From: CAZICM01 sp964537685
GTDB taxonomy: Bacteria; Myxococcota_A; Polyangia; Polyangiales; Polyangiaceae
Assembly (NCBI GenBank): GCA_964537685.1
Contig: CAZICM010000113.1
Span: 1-11,694 of the forward strand
Direction of reading: 5' to 3'
DNA length: 11,694 bases
The position numbers and the translations under genes are program-made. Numbering within the stretch: the stretch's first letter is position 1; every line of letters begins with the position of its first letter. The notes beneath the pieces were generated by a model. That model saw only the letters and a list, made by a program, of their open reading frames with translations, was not told the origin of the DNA and searched no databases. This document shows positions 1 to 8,708 of the stretch, piece by piece.

Positions 1-1
1 C

Positions 2-55
2 GAAGGCGGTATCGTCACGGTTGTTTATCCCATCATGTTTAGCCCGGGCGGCTGA
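2..55 (+). CDS. C-terminal end of an upstream protein (AgmX/TonB-like tail), partial
   Basis: The frame starting at base 2 reads EGGIVTVVYPIMFSPGG and stops at TGA 53-55; the rest of the gene lies left of the window. A short alternating hydrophobic strand followed by an F-x-P-G ending is how the C-terminal domain of AgmX/PglI and other TonB-like energy-transducing proteins of myxobacteria often finishes, so that is my best guess. It rests on 17 residues only. The gene is useful as a control: it appears to use TGA as a true stop, which matters for the in-frame TGA at 8961. Confidence 0.45.
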   Translation, partial: EGGIVTVVYPIMFSPGG

Positions 56-100
56 TCTCCCTTCCCACCCCGTATTTATCCCGCCTGCCGATTTCGCTTG

Positions 101-121
101 ACCACATCTCAAACTTGTGGT
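101..121. promoter_or_regulatory. Inverted repeat in the leader of the 171 gene
   Basis: ACCACA (101-106) and TGTGGT (116-121) are perfect 6-base inverted arms around a 9-base spacer. A TTGACC hexamer resembling a -35 box overlaps its left arm (98-103), but there is no AT-rich -10 box at the right distance. There is no T-run after it, so it does not look like an intrinsic terminator for the upstream gene. It could be an operator for the lipoprotein gene starting at 171. This is inferred from symmetry alone. Confidence 0.22.
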
Positions 122-170
122 TGCGCACGTTCATGCTCTCCCCGCAGCCGACTTGCGATAGGCTGATTCG

Positions 171-1733
171 ATGAACCAGCCTCGATGCATGCTGAGTGCA
201 ATCCCTTTCTTGTGGCTTGCCTGCGGCCCGTCGCCTGCACCCATCCCCTCCCGCTCCCCATCCACCGCCCCCTCCGCCTCATCCGCCTCATCCGCCCCAA
301 AGATTTCTACGTCATCCCCCCAAGCTCCATCCAGCGCGGTCCAGCCCGCCGCCCCACCGCCTCCATCCCCCGATCTCAACGAACTCGAAGCCATTCTCAG
401 TGCCCCCGCATGGGACGCGGCATTTCTTCAGCAGCACATGGTTGTGCTCGACAGCGACTTTCAAACCATATCCATCTTTGATGCCCAAGACCGCAAACTG
501 CGCTACCGCACCGCCCTCACTTCATCGCCGGGGGGCCGCCATACCTTTAGAGTCTCGCAAGACAAGCTGCTTTTATGGGCGGGCAATAAAATGTACCGTA
601 TCGATCCATCCACCGGCACAACCCTATCCACCGAATCGGTTCCCTGGAACAACGAATGCTCCTTTGAACAAGAAGCCGACCGCTGCGCCATCGTCTGCAA
701 ATGCGGCATTCAGATCGTGGATTGCGCCACAGGGAAGCGCTTGGGCAGCGAATTTGAAAAAACCTTCGTCCACATTCACGAAAGCGGGATCGATGACGAG
801 GCGCCCACCGCCAATTCGGGCTGCTTTGGAAGCGGCGTGGATATGCTCACCACCGTCCCGGGCATCGCCCTGCTATCCATTGAAGACCACGAAAAACCTA
901 TCAAAGGCATCTTCAGCCGCCCCTTAATCTATATCGGCGCAGATACCAAAACAGGCAAAGAACGCTGGCGCAACAGGCAAATTACCCCCAACGGCGCCTA
1001 TGGCCGGCAGTCAGGCGCCTCCAGCAATGGCCGATCGTGCTTCATTGCCCACGAACCCGGCGATATCTTTGTATTGGATTGCCAGACAGGCGCGCTCCGA
1101 TGGAAACGCCCCGGAAAATCATCAGACAGCGATAGCCTCTTGGATCGCGTGTTCACCGCCGCCGTGCCCCAGGATAAACTCTTCCAGCGCCTCGATGAAA
1201 AAGCCATCATGATGGATATTCACACCGGCAAAGTCCGCTGGCAAATCAGCCTCCCCAAAACCACCTTCGCCTTGCCCTCCGGCATCCCAATCCCCCCATA
1301 CACCCTAAATAACACCGACAAAACCATATCCAAATCCCTATGGATACTCGATACCCAAACCGGCGCCGCCCTATCTAAAATCGAAATGCCTCCCATGACC
1401 TACACCTATCCCGATCCCAGCGGAGGGTTTTATGTGATGACCGGCTCCGGCCAGCTCACCGCTTACGAAGCCGATGGCAGGCAGCGCGTCCGGATTGAAC
1501 AGGCAGATCCAAGCAATCTCATGGTGAGAAGCGATTTTGTAGCCCTCTTCGATTCAAACCGCATGGTACTCCTCGATAGGAGCGATCTCCATACCGTCGC
1601 CGTGCTCGATGGACAGTTTGATACCAAAGCCGAAAGTTCGCTCGCCCATGGAGTCTTGCTTTACCGCTTTATCGATAACGGCAGAAAAATAGGCGAAGCC
1701 GTCTTGCTCCGCCGCCGTACTCCCCGGCCTTAA
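171..1733 (+). CDS. PQQ-type beta-propeller lipoprotein (BamB-like repeats)
   Basis: 520 residues. A short hydrophobic stretch ends in LWLAC, giving a probable lipidated Cys18 (the lipobox is imperfect: W at -3). A Pro/Ser/Ala-rich linker follows to about residue 67, so the protein is probably anchored to a membrane facing the periplasm or surface. The rest shows repeated blade signatures of PQQ-like propellers, as D-x-x-TG-x-x-x-W or variants: near 145 (DPSTG), 261 (TKTGKERW), 304 (CQTGALRW), 351 (IHTGKVRW) and 395 (TQTGAAL). Such propellers are usually binding scaffolds, as in BamB, and need not hold PQQ. One blade carries five cysteines within 23 residues (163, 172, 176, 178, 185). The ribosome site before ATG 171 is weak. 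The TAA stop overlaps the stop of the convergent kinase gene. I cannot name a specific function. Confidence 0.85.
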   Translation: MNQPRCMLSAIPFLWLACGPSPAPIPSRSPSTAPSASSASSAPKISTSSPQAPSSAVQPAAPPPPSPDLNELEAILSAPAWDAAFLQQHMVVLDSDFQTISIFDAQDRKLRYRTALTSSPGGRHTFRVSQDKLLLWAGNKMYRIDPSTGTTLSTESVPWNNECSFEQEADRCAIVCKCGIQIVDCATGKRLGSEFEKTFVHIHESGIDDEAPTANSGCFGSGVDMLTTVPGIALLSIEDHEKPIKGIFSRPLIYIGADTKTGKERWRNRQITPNGAYGRQSGASSNGRSCFIAHEPGDIFVLDCQTGALRWKRPGKSSDSDSLLDRVFTAAVPQDKLFQRLDEKAIMMDIHTGKVRWQISLPKTTFALPSGIPIPPYTLNNTDKTISKSLWILDTQTGAALSKIEMPPMTYTYPDPSGGFYVMTGSGQLTAYEADGRQRVRIEQADPSNLMVRSDFVALFDSNRMVLLDRSDLHTVAVLDGQFDTKAESSLAHGVLLYRFIDNGRKIGEAVLLRRRTPRP

Positions 1734-4700
1734 TGAGATATCGCATTCTGAGCCGGAAGCGCCAGCGCCTCCGGAAGCACAATCGTAAACGTTGTACCCA
1801 CCCCAAGCTCGCTCTTCACAAGAATATCCCCGCCCAAAAGCCGGCATAAGCTTCGCGTAATCGTTAAACCCAGCCCCGTGCCCCCGTACCGCCTCGATGT
1901 CGAATTGTCCACTTGATGAAAGGCATCAAATATATGCGCGAGCTGCTCTTCGCTCATGCCTATGCCCGTATCGCTGATTTCAAATACAACCCGCGAATGT
2001 ATCCCCGACCCTTGAAAATCCACCGCCTCATCCCGGAATGCCCTCAGCCGGATTAAGCCGCTATGCGTGAATTTTGTCGCGTTGCTTAGCACATTCATCA
2101 GAATTTGCTTAATTCTTAATGGATCGCTCTCTATGGTTCCCAAATCCGCCGCCGCATCGACGATAAACCGGTTATCATTCTGCGCAAACAGCGGGGCAAG
2201 CGTCGTCGACAGCGCCCCAAAAATCTGCTGCAGCGCCACCCGCTCCACGGCAATCTGCATCTTATTCGCTTCGATTTTAGATAAATCGAGGATATTGTTA
2301 ATCAGATCCAGCAAATGCTGCCCCGCCGACTGAATCTTTGCCAAATCCGCTATCCAATGCCGGGCATTTTCCTCCTCGGCATTTTCGATCAATAGCTCGC
2401 TATATCCCAAAATGGCATTCAGCGGCGTCCTCAATTCGTGGCTCATGCTCGCAAGAAATGCACTCTTCGCCCGGTTCGCCGCTTCCGCCGCCCGCCTCGC
2501 CTCCACAAGCTCTTCATAGGCCATCGCATTTCGGATCGATATCGCGATCTGCGTGCCAAGAAGCCTTAACACTTCGGTGCGATCGACCGTAAACGCTCCC
2601 GCCGCAAGACTGTTTTCGAGGCATAAAACGCCTACGCTTTCCCCCTGAAGGCGAAGCGGCAGGCAAAAGACCGAACGCGGCCGGTATCGCTGAAGATAAG
2701 CCTCGTCCAAAAGCGGGTTATCCCGCAGCGCGTCCGCCATCACCACCGGCTCCGCCGATAAATGTACGAACTGAATCAAAGACATCGGCACAAATATATT
2801 CGGATCTTCGCTGTCTTGGCGCACAGGCATCTGCGCCGCCACAAATAGGCTCCCGTTCCGCGCCAATAGCAGCACACCCCATTCCGCACCCGCATTCTCC
2901 AGCACAATGCGCATAATCGTATCCAGCAGCGGCGATAGCCCAACCTCTACGAAAAGCGCCTGCGAGGCCCGGATCACACTGAGAAAATCAAGCGGAACCG
3001 ATAGGCCCGAAGCTGTGGCCCCGCCCAGCGAATCCGGCGGCAGGGAAGGCACGACGCCTCGGGGAAGCGCGCGCTTGGATACCTTCGGCCGGAATAGCCG
3101 GGCATACCGCTTTCTCAGCCGCTCGATATGGGCAAAGGCTCCCCAGCCCGTATATGCGGCGCTCGCATTTGCCATCATGGCCGATGCCGTGCTATTGCGC
3201 CCCGCATTCCAATGAAAACGCGCCGATAGCTCCGCCGAAAGCGCTTCCATCGGAGCCAGCCCTTCGCCCACCGCGTGTTCATAAGCCTGATCGAATAACG
3301 TGGACGCCGGCAGCTCGTCGCCGGATATCCGCGCCAATTCCGCGGCGATAATCAGCTCGTGACAGCGGTAATTGGAAGGGCAGGCCCTCGCCCAGCTCTT
3401 CACCTTTTCATACCATAAATCAAATAGAGTCCGGTACTCTCCATCCTCCTTCGGCTTCGCTTCCATCAGCTTAATCAGCGATAGGCATCCATAGAAACAG
3501 ATATCAATCAGCGTATAGAGCCAGGCCGCCGGCTTCGCCAACTGATCGGCCGCAATCGCCACCGCTTCTTCGTGCCGATCTCTAAAATAGTCGAGCTTCT
3601 GTTTTTCGGCCTTGTAAAAGCCGAGCGGAAGCTGAAGCCCGCTTTTCAACAGCGATGCCGCAAAGGATACTTCATCAAAATCTTCCCCGGAGAGCGAGCC
3701 CGGGCTCGGAACAAGACCCTTTAAATGCAATATCACACGGCTTATCAGCGTATGCATCGCCACCTGAGACGCGGCCTTCATTTGCTGAATCTGCCCCGAA
3801 AATGAACGGCATTCTTCCTCAATCGAATCCAGCGGATCTCCCATCGACAGGCGCGCCAGCAAGATATGCAGGCAAGCATAGGACGCCGTGATCGGATCCC
3901 CCACGCCAAGGCTATCGGTGTGAGCCCTCCGGAAATGCGTAAGCACAATGGGCAGCGGCTCAAAAAAATGCGCAAAGGTGCCAAACATATAGTGCAGCCG
4001 CCCATGGCTCTCGCCCATTCCTTGGCGCCCATCCAGCTTGAGCGCCAGCCTGCCAAATTCTGCGGCTTCCTGATAACGGCCAAGCGATACCGCCAAATGC
4101 ATGCCATACAGCATATAGGCATGGCTCGATTCAGGAGAATTCCCATGCTCCATCGATAGCGATGTCAGCAATCCAACCGCATAACTGCATAAGGCCGGCC
4201 TCACCAGCGCCGACGGCGCGCACAGATCGGCCAGTATCTTCTGAATTGCACGGAGCCTCGAATCGGTTAGCCCGGGCTTGTCCAGCAATTCATCGATACG
4301 GTGCTCCGATAACCATTTACGCACTTGGGCATGAAGCGCGGCCGCTGCGTCCCTGGCCTTTTCTTCATCGTCTTCTATCGGAATACCCAGCGCGGAAAGC
4401 CCCTCCAATCCAGCCATAATGGCTTCCACAGAACGGCCCAGCACATTCTTTGCCGCCATGCGCAGCGAGGCAACCCTCGCTATCGCGCTTTCGCCTGGTG
4501 CCGGTACAGGAAGCCTTTCCAGCAATAACTCCGCATGCCTCGGATCGCCCCGGAAATATTCGCATTCCGCTTCGCTGATATGAAGCTCAAAACGTAGCTC
4601 GTCGCTGGAATTGGCCGGAGCCAGCAGGCCGCCCATCGCAAAATAACGGCTCGCGACTTCATAGGCCGCGTTTTCCTTCGCCCGCTGGCCCGCTATCAGG

Positions 4701-6958
4701 TTAAGCGCCGCCAGCTCCGCCAGCTCCGATTCATCCTCCAAAGGCGCCGCGCCTGTATTGAGATGATCCACAAAATCAAGCACCAGCCGGTGGAGCTCGT
4801 TCTCTCCCGGCCTTGCCCGCGCCGCGTCTCTCAGCCGCCGCCCTATCTGAAGGCGCAGCGATAGGATATCTTCACCCGATAGCAAGCCATACGCCGCCTG
4901 CCTCACCCGCTCATGCGGAAATTGTACCCATGTCTTCTCCGCTTTCGCGCCGGGCGGCGCCCATGGACTCGGCTTGTGGATATTCGATGCCGGAATCAAC
5001 AGGTTCTTCAATAGCGCATCCTGCAGGCCATCCCTCACCTCGGCTATCGGCAGATTGCAGGCAATCGCAAGCATATGCATATCAAACTGCGTTCCGAGGC
5101 AGCTCGCCGATTCCAGCAGATACCGCGTATGCGCGGGCAGCCTCCGGAGCTCGCTCATCAAAAATTCCGCCGCATCCTCGGGAACCTCCGCCCCCCGAAT
5201 CTTATCCAGCGACCAGCTCCATTGCTCGGTCGCATCGTTGAACACCAAAAAGGAACGCTCCTGAAGCCATCTCAAAAATGCCTGAATAAAAAAAGGATTG
5301 CCCCGCGTATGAATATAAATCTCCGCGGCCAGCGGCTTTATTTCGGAAACAGGCCGCCCCAGCGTGTCCACCAGCAATTGCTCCACATGCTGCTGCGATA
5401 GCGGTTCGGTCATCAGCGTGCGGATATGGCCGCCGTGCTGCTCGATATAGGCTTTGGTTTTCGATAAAGGATGCGCTGCATCGAAATCGGCGCCTCGTAC
5501 CGCGCATAGTATCAGACAATGACGGATAGAAGGATCGGACGCCGCCGTTTGTATAAAGCGCATTGTGGCGCTATCCATCCAGTGCAGATCATCGAGAAAT
5601 AAAACCACCGGATGCGCCGGCCCGGCCGTCGCCGATAGCACACATAAAAGCGAGCGCTCAATCCGCTTTTGAAAGTCGGGCGATGATGTGGCGGCTGAAC
5701 GGGCCGAGCCCACGGGAAAGACTTCGCCCAGGCTGGGAAGGATAGAAGGAAGCGTGGATACCCCGGAGCCAAATGCTTGAGAAAGCGCTGCAATCCAAGC
5801 TTCACGCTCTGTATCGCCGGCCTGTTCAATCACTTGGCTGCATAGCTTGTCCATCAGCGATATTACGGCCGTAAATGGCAGCATCCGGTTGATGGGCTCG
5901 CTATGCGTCTGCACATAATAGGCGCCTTGGGCCGCTATGGACGGCTCGAACATCTGCACCAGCGACGTCTTTCCCGTGCCCCCCAATCCCTCAATAAAAA
6001 CGGCGGCTGTATTGCCCGCAACCGCCTGCTCCAGCGCATTCTGCAAGCTCTCCCGCTCCCGGGACCGCCCATACAGCGTATGAGGTATGGACAGCGCCGG
6101 GCCTCTTTCCCATTCGCCCGCGATAAATGCTTGCCCGCCCTGCCCATTCTCCTCCAGCAGCAGCGCCTCCGCCCTCCGTATGTCCGATAGCAAGGAAAGA
6201 GCGCTGCGATAGCGGTCTTCTGCATTCTTTGCCAGCAGCTTATCGATAATCCGCTTCAGCGGAAGCGGCGTGCCCGCGCGCAGCGAGCATAGATCGGCAG
6301 GCTCTTGGGCGATATGCGCGTGAATCAGCGCCACCGGATCGCGATCGGAAAAAGGAGGCCGCCCCGAAAGCATTTCATAAAATAATATCCCCAGCGAGTA
6401 TAAATCGGCCCGGTGATCGACCGGCCTGCCCATGCGCCCTGTTTGTTCCGGCGCAATGTAAGTCAGCGCAGAACGGGGTTTATTAAAGGGACGCGCATCC
6501 GCGATAGGGCAAGCCAGCGAAAAATCAAAGAACCGGGCATGGCCGCTTTCTGGATGTATAAAAATGGATTGAGGTGAAAGATTGCGGTGAATGATTCCCC
6601 GGCGGTGAATCCGGCTAAGGGTTTCGGCGATTTGGATGGCAAAGCGCGTAAACTGCTCGATAGGCATCTCCGGCCCGAGCCACAGCGACAGCGGCTGTTC
6701 TTCGCAGGGAAAAAGGCAGAGCGCCGTGTGCAGATGATCGACAACGATGCCCACGGCCATACCCACATCGTCTTGCCCAAGCGTTTCAAGGATGGCCAGC
6801 TCGTGGGAAAACGAATGCTGAGCGGCATCGCGGGCAAGCCCCGGAGCGCTAATCGTCAGCAGCACCGGCCGATCGTCGGCTTGGCGCAGCGCCCGGTACA
6901 GCGCGCCTGTCCGGTGTTCTGCGAGCTTTTCGCCGATCGTGTAGCCAAAAAAATGCAC
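1730..6958 (-). CDS. Trifunctional protein: degenerate Ser/Thr kinase, AAA ATPase, GAF and sensor histidine kinase
   Basis: I chose the GTG at 6958 (1742 residues): it follows the upstream stop by 13 bases and puts G-Y-T-I at residues 5-8, where this family normally begins. An in-frame ATG at 7147 would lie inside the preceding gene. Domains: kinase-like about 5-265; P-loop ATPase with Walker A GLGGTGKTS (324-332) and Walker B VVLFLDD (451-457); a long helical, TPR-like region to about 1320; GAF about 1340-1475; coiled linker; HisKA with phospho-acceptor His1507 (SHELRTPLN); HATPase_c with N box near 1622-1626, DTGIG at 1663 and GGTGLGL at 1692-1698. There is no receiver domain, so the response regulator must be a separate protein. 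The kinase part lacks the VAIK lysine (Thr35), the HRD aspartate (HRN, Asn126) and the metal-binding Asn (Ser131), while APEQTGRM (169-176) is kept. It is probably a pseudokinase sensing module on an active histidine kinase. Last gene of a three-gene unit. Confidence 0.9.
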   Translation of the reverse strand: MHFFGYTIGEKLAEHRTGALYRALRQADDRPVLLTISAPGLARDAAQHSFSHELAILETLGQDDVGMAVGIVVDHLHTALCLFPCEEQPLSLWLGPEMPIEQFTRFAIQIAETLSRIHRRGIIHRNLSPQSIFIHPESGHARFFDFSLACPIADARPFNKPRSALTYIAPEQTGRMGRPVDHRADLYSLGILFYEMLSGRPPFSDRDPVALIHAHIAQEPADLCSLRAGTPLPLKRIIDKLLAKNAEDRYRSALSLLSDIRRAEALLLEENGQGGQAFIAGEWERGPALSIPHTLYGRSRERESLQNALEQAVAGNTAAVFIEGLGGTGKTSLVQMFEPSIAAQGAYYVQTHSEPINRMLPFTAVISLMDKLCSQVIEQAGDTEREAWIAALSQAFGSGVSTLPSILPSLGEVFPVGSARSAATSSPDFQKRIERSLLCVLSATAGPAHPVVLFLDDLHWMDSATMRFIQTAASDPSIRHCLILCAVRGADFDAAHPLSKTKAYIEQHGGHIRTLMTEPLSQQHVEQLLVDTLGRPVSEIKPLAAEIYIHTRGNPFFIQAFLRWLQERSFLVFNDATEQWSWSLDKIRGAEVPEDAAEFLMSELRRLPAHTRYLLESASCLGTQFDMHMLAIACNLPIAEVRDGLQDALLKNLLIPASNIHKPSPWAPPGAKAEKTWVQFPHERVRQAAYGLLSGEDILSLRLQIGRRLRDAARARPGENELHRLVLDFVDHLNTGAAPLEDESELAELAALNLIAGQRAKENAAYEVASRYFAMGGLLAPANSSDELRFELHISEAECEYFRGDPRHAELLLERLPVPAPGESAIARVASLRMAAKNVLGRSVEAIMAGLEGLSALGIPIEDDEEKARDAAAALHAQVRKWLSEHRIDELLDKPGLTDSRLRAIQKILADLCAPSALVRPALCSYAVGLLTSLSMEHGNSPESSHAYMLYGMHLAVSLGRYQEAAEFGRLALKLDGRQGMGESHGRLHYMFGTFAHFFEPLPIVLTHFRRAHTDSLGVGDPITASYACLHILLARLSMGDPLDSIEEECRSFSGQIQQMKAASQVAMHTLISRVILHLKGLVPSPGSLSGEDFDEVSFAASLLKSGLQLPLGFYKAEKQKLDYFRDRHEEAVAIAADQLAKPAAWLYTLIDICFYGCLSLIKLMEAKPKEDGEYRTLFDLWYEKVKSWARACPSNYRCHELIIAAELARISGDELPASTLFDQAYEHAVGEGLAPMEALSAELSARFHWNAGRNSTASAMMANASAAYTGWGAFAHIERLRKRYARLFRPKVSKRALPRGVVPSLPPDSLGGATASGLSVPLDFLSVIRASQALFVEVGLSPLLDTIMRIVLENAGAEWGVLLLARNGSLFVAAQMPVRQDSEDPNIFVPMSLIQFVHLSAEPVVMADALRDNPLLDEAYLQRYRPRSVFCLPLRLQGESVGVLCLENSLAAGAFTVDRTEVLRLLGTQIAISIRNAMAYEELVEARRAAEAANRAKSAFLASMSHELRTPLNAILGYSELLIENAEEENARHWIADLAKIQSAGQHLLDLINNILDLSKIEANKMQIAVERVALQQIFGALSTTLAPLFAQNDNRFIVDAAADLGTIESDPLRIKQILMNVLSNATKFTHSGLIRLRAFRDEAVDFQGSGIHSRVVFEISDTGIGMSEEQLAHIFDAFHQVDNSTSRRYGGTGLGLTITRSLCRLLGGDILVKSELGVGTTFTIVLPEALALPAQNAISH

Positions 6959-6971
6959 GGGAATGATGTGG

Positions 6972-7907
6972 TTATAGTCTTGTCCACGGCTTTTGCCAAT
7001 AGCGATCCCAACTATCGGCGAGTATGGTGACAATGGGGCCATGGATATCACCGCGCTTGGCCAGGCGGATGGCGGCGGCCACGTTTGTTCCCGAGGATCC
7101 GCCGACGAGCATGCCTTCTTGCTTCCATAGCCTCCGGGTGACGGCAAAGCTTTCTTCGTCGGGGATGCTAAGGGCGGAATGGATAAGGTTTTTATCGAGC
7201 AATTCGGGCGGTTCGCTCGATCCTATGCCTTCGATGGCATAGGCATGATCGGCGCCTTTGATACCTGTTTCAATCCATCCGGCGAGCACGGAGCCCGCCG
7301 GATCGGCCAGAACAATGCTGGCTTTGCATTGAGCTTGGCGCAGGGCGCGGGCTACGCCGGTAATCGTTCCCCCGGTGCCCGCGCCCGCGGTAAAAGCGCC
7401 GATTTGTCCTTGGGTTTGGCTTAAAATCTCGGGCCCCGTGGTCTCTTCGTGCACCTTTACATTGGCGGGATTGCGGAATTGATCGGTCAGGAAAAGTCCG
7501 CGTTCCTGGGCGAGGCGTTCGGCAACATTCTTGAAATGATCGGGGCTATGGGGCGGAGCATTGGGCGTAATCACGACCTCGGCGCCCAAGGCTTTTAGAG
7601 CTTCGCGTTTATCGGCGGACATCTTTTCGGGCATGACGCAGACCAGGCCATAGCCTTTGGAAGCGGCGATTAATGCGAGACCAATCCCGGTATTGCCTGC
7701 CGTGGCTTCGATTAAAGTCATTCCAGGGCGAAGAACGCCTCTTTGCTCGGCATCGAGGATAATCGATTTAGCGATGCGATCTTTAATACTGCCGCCTGGA
7801 TTTAAATGCTCGCATTTGGCGAAAATAGGCACGGGCAAATCGCGGCTGATATGCTCGAGGGCGACAAGCGGGGTATGGCCAATGCAATCGAGAAGGGAAT
7901 TGGGCAT
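6972..7907 (-). CDS. PLP-dependent cysteine synthase / cystathionine beta-synthase-type enzyme
   Basis: 311 residues from ATG 7907. A longer reading from 7940 would overlap the preceding gene, while MPNSLLDCIGHTPLV is the normal N-terminus of the fold (IGxTPLV). PLP lysine: K42 in NPGGSIKDR. Substrate loop: EATAGNTG (67-74), with Ala where many family members have Ser. Phosphate loop: GAGTGGT (175-181). Ser in GGSSGT (269-274) faces the pyridine ring. QFRNPAN and TTGPEI are also present. The enzyme would replace the beta-substituent of O-acetylserine or serine with a thiol. The ending ADSWDRYWQKPW resembles the cystathionine beta-synthase core more than CysK, but the C-terminal CBS domains are absent, so the substrate is uncertain. 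It starts 8 bases after the lipoprotein stop and ends 13 bases before the kinase start, so the three genes are probably co-transcribed. Its coding strand is more C-rich than those of its two partners, which may reflect a different history. Confidence 0.9.
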   Translation of the reverse strand: MPNSLLDCIGHTPLVALEHISRDLPVPIFAKCEHLNPGGSIKDRIAKSIILDAEQRGVLRPGMTLIEATAGNTGIGLALIAASKGYGLVCVMPEKMSADKREALKALGAEVVITPNAPPHSPDHFKNVAERLAQERGLFLTDQFRNPANVKVHEETTGPEILSQTQGQIGAFTAGAGTGGTITGVARALRQAQCKASIVLADPAGSVLAGWIETGIKGADHAYAIEGIGSSEPPELLDKNLIHSALSIPDEESFAVTRRLWKQEGMLVGGSSGTNVAAAIRLAKRGDIHGPIVTILADSWDRYWQKPWTRL

Positions 7908-7915
7908 AATGGCGT

Positions 7916-8629
7916 TTACTCCGGCAGCTTGGCCACCCAATACTGCGCATTCATAGGAAGCGAATTCCCCATCGCGCCCGCATCTTCGCCCGCCCCGCTT
8001 CCTTTGGGGGCCGCTCCTATCGCAATCGCTACCGATTTCTTATCCGGCGACAATCCCCACACAATCGCTATCGTCTGATCGGGATATGCCTTGGCGCCCA
8101 CGTCCAGCCGCTTGCTCTTTTTGCCCAGCTTTAGCGTCACATAAGGAGGCTCGGCCATCAGTTCGGCCTGTATCTGCAAATCCCCGGGCGGCCTTTCCCG
8201 CTTTGCTTCGTATCCGCCTTCTTTGATAAAGGCTTCGGCCTCTTTAATCGAATCCATATATTCAGGGTCTAGCGATACCGTCGGCTTGGCCTTTGGGGCA
8301 TCCGGTTCGATCAACCTTAAAAAGGCCACCGCTCCAGCCTTGGGCTCCTGATAGGCATACACAAATCGCTTCCCGTCTTTGGAAAACCCGGCAAACGATA
8401 GAAGGGGATGCTCACGGTCAAAAGCCTTGCGCTTGGGCATAGGCAAAGGTTCGTCGGGACTATCGCCACCCTGCGCCCCAAGCGCCGACGCCGCCGAACG
8501 CGGTGAATCGCGCTCTGTTTGAGCTGCCTTTGCCTTGGGCCGGGTTTTGCCCTTGTCCCGGTCCATGCATGCGGAGGTATGCGACAAAAGCAAGGCGGCC
8601 AAAAGAAATGATGTGAGACGAGCAAACAT
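7916..8629 (-). CDS. Lipoprotein with propeller-like repeats, function unknown
   Basis: 237 residues from ATG 8629. This start has an AAAGG ribosome site five bases upstream and begins a clean signal peptide, unlike the ATG 30 bases earlier. A hydrophobic segment (residues 5-15) leads to HTSAC, with predicted lipidated Cys21. A Lys/Pro/Ala/Ser-rich linker follows to about residue 75. The body has two segments resembling TolB/PD40 propeller strands: FSKDGKRFVYAY and LSPDKKSVAIAIG. With only two recognisable repeats it is too short for a full propeller. It is first in the unit with the PLP enzyme and the giant histidine kinase, and ends 8 bases before the enzyme gene. An envelope-exposed partner or sensor for the kinase is possible but inferred only from position. 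I do not recognise a named family. Confidence 0.8.
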   Translation of the reverse strand: MFARLTSFLLAALLLSHTSACMDRDKGKTRPKAKAAQTERDSPRSAASALGAQGGDSPDEPLPMPKRKAFDREHPLLSFAGFSKDGKRFVYAYQEPKAGAVAFLRLIEPDAPKAKPTVSLDPEYMDSIKEAEAFIKEGGYEAKRERPPGDLQIQAELMAEPPYVTLKLGKKSKRLDVGAKAYPDQTIAIVWGLSPDKKSVAIAIGAAPKGSGAGEDAGAMGNSLPMNAQYWVAKLPE

Positions 8630-8663
8630 AGAAGCCTTTTGTGAATAAGCGCTGTACACTGCT

Positions 8664-8694
8664 TTTATCTGTTTCGCAACCTGCGAATGTGCAA
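8664..8694 (-). promoter_or_regulatory. Possible promoter of the lipoprotein-PLP enzyme-kinase unit
   Basis: On the minus strand, TTGCAC (8694-8689) resembles a -35 box and AGATAA or GATAAA (8670-8664) a -10 box. The spacing is 18-19 bases, slightly long. Transcription would begin about 30 bases before the ATG at 8629. The 79-base gap between divergent genes must hold promoters for both directions, but I see no convincing one for the plus strand. Confidence 0.25.
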
Positions 8695-8708
8695 TTGGGG
8701 ATCGCTGT

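Noticed and set aside
6959..7147. Upstream ATG (7147) as the start of the giant kinase
   Set aside because: It would add 63 residues with no family-like sequence, entirely overlapping or abutting the end of the PLP enzyme. The GTG at 6958 fits the family's N-terminus and gene spacing better.
8630..8708. Switch in strand G/C skew near 8.65 kb, as at an origin or terminus
   Set aside because: The PLP enzyme region (6972-7907) already has the opposite skew to its neighbours, so the change follows individual genes and not a single switch point. No DnaA-box cluster or dif-like site was seen.
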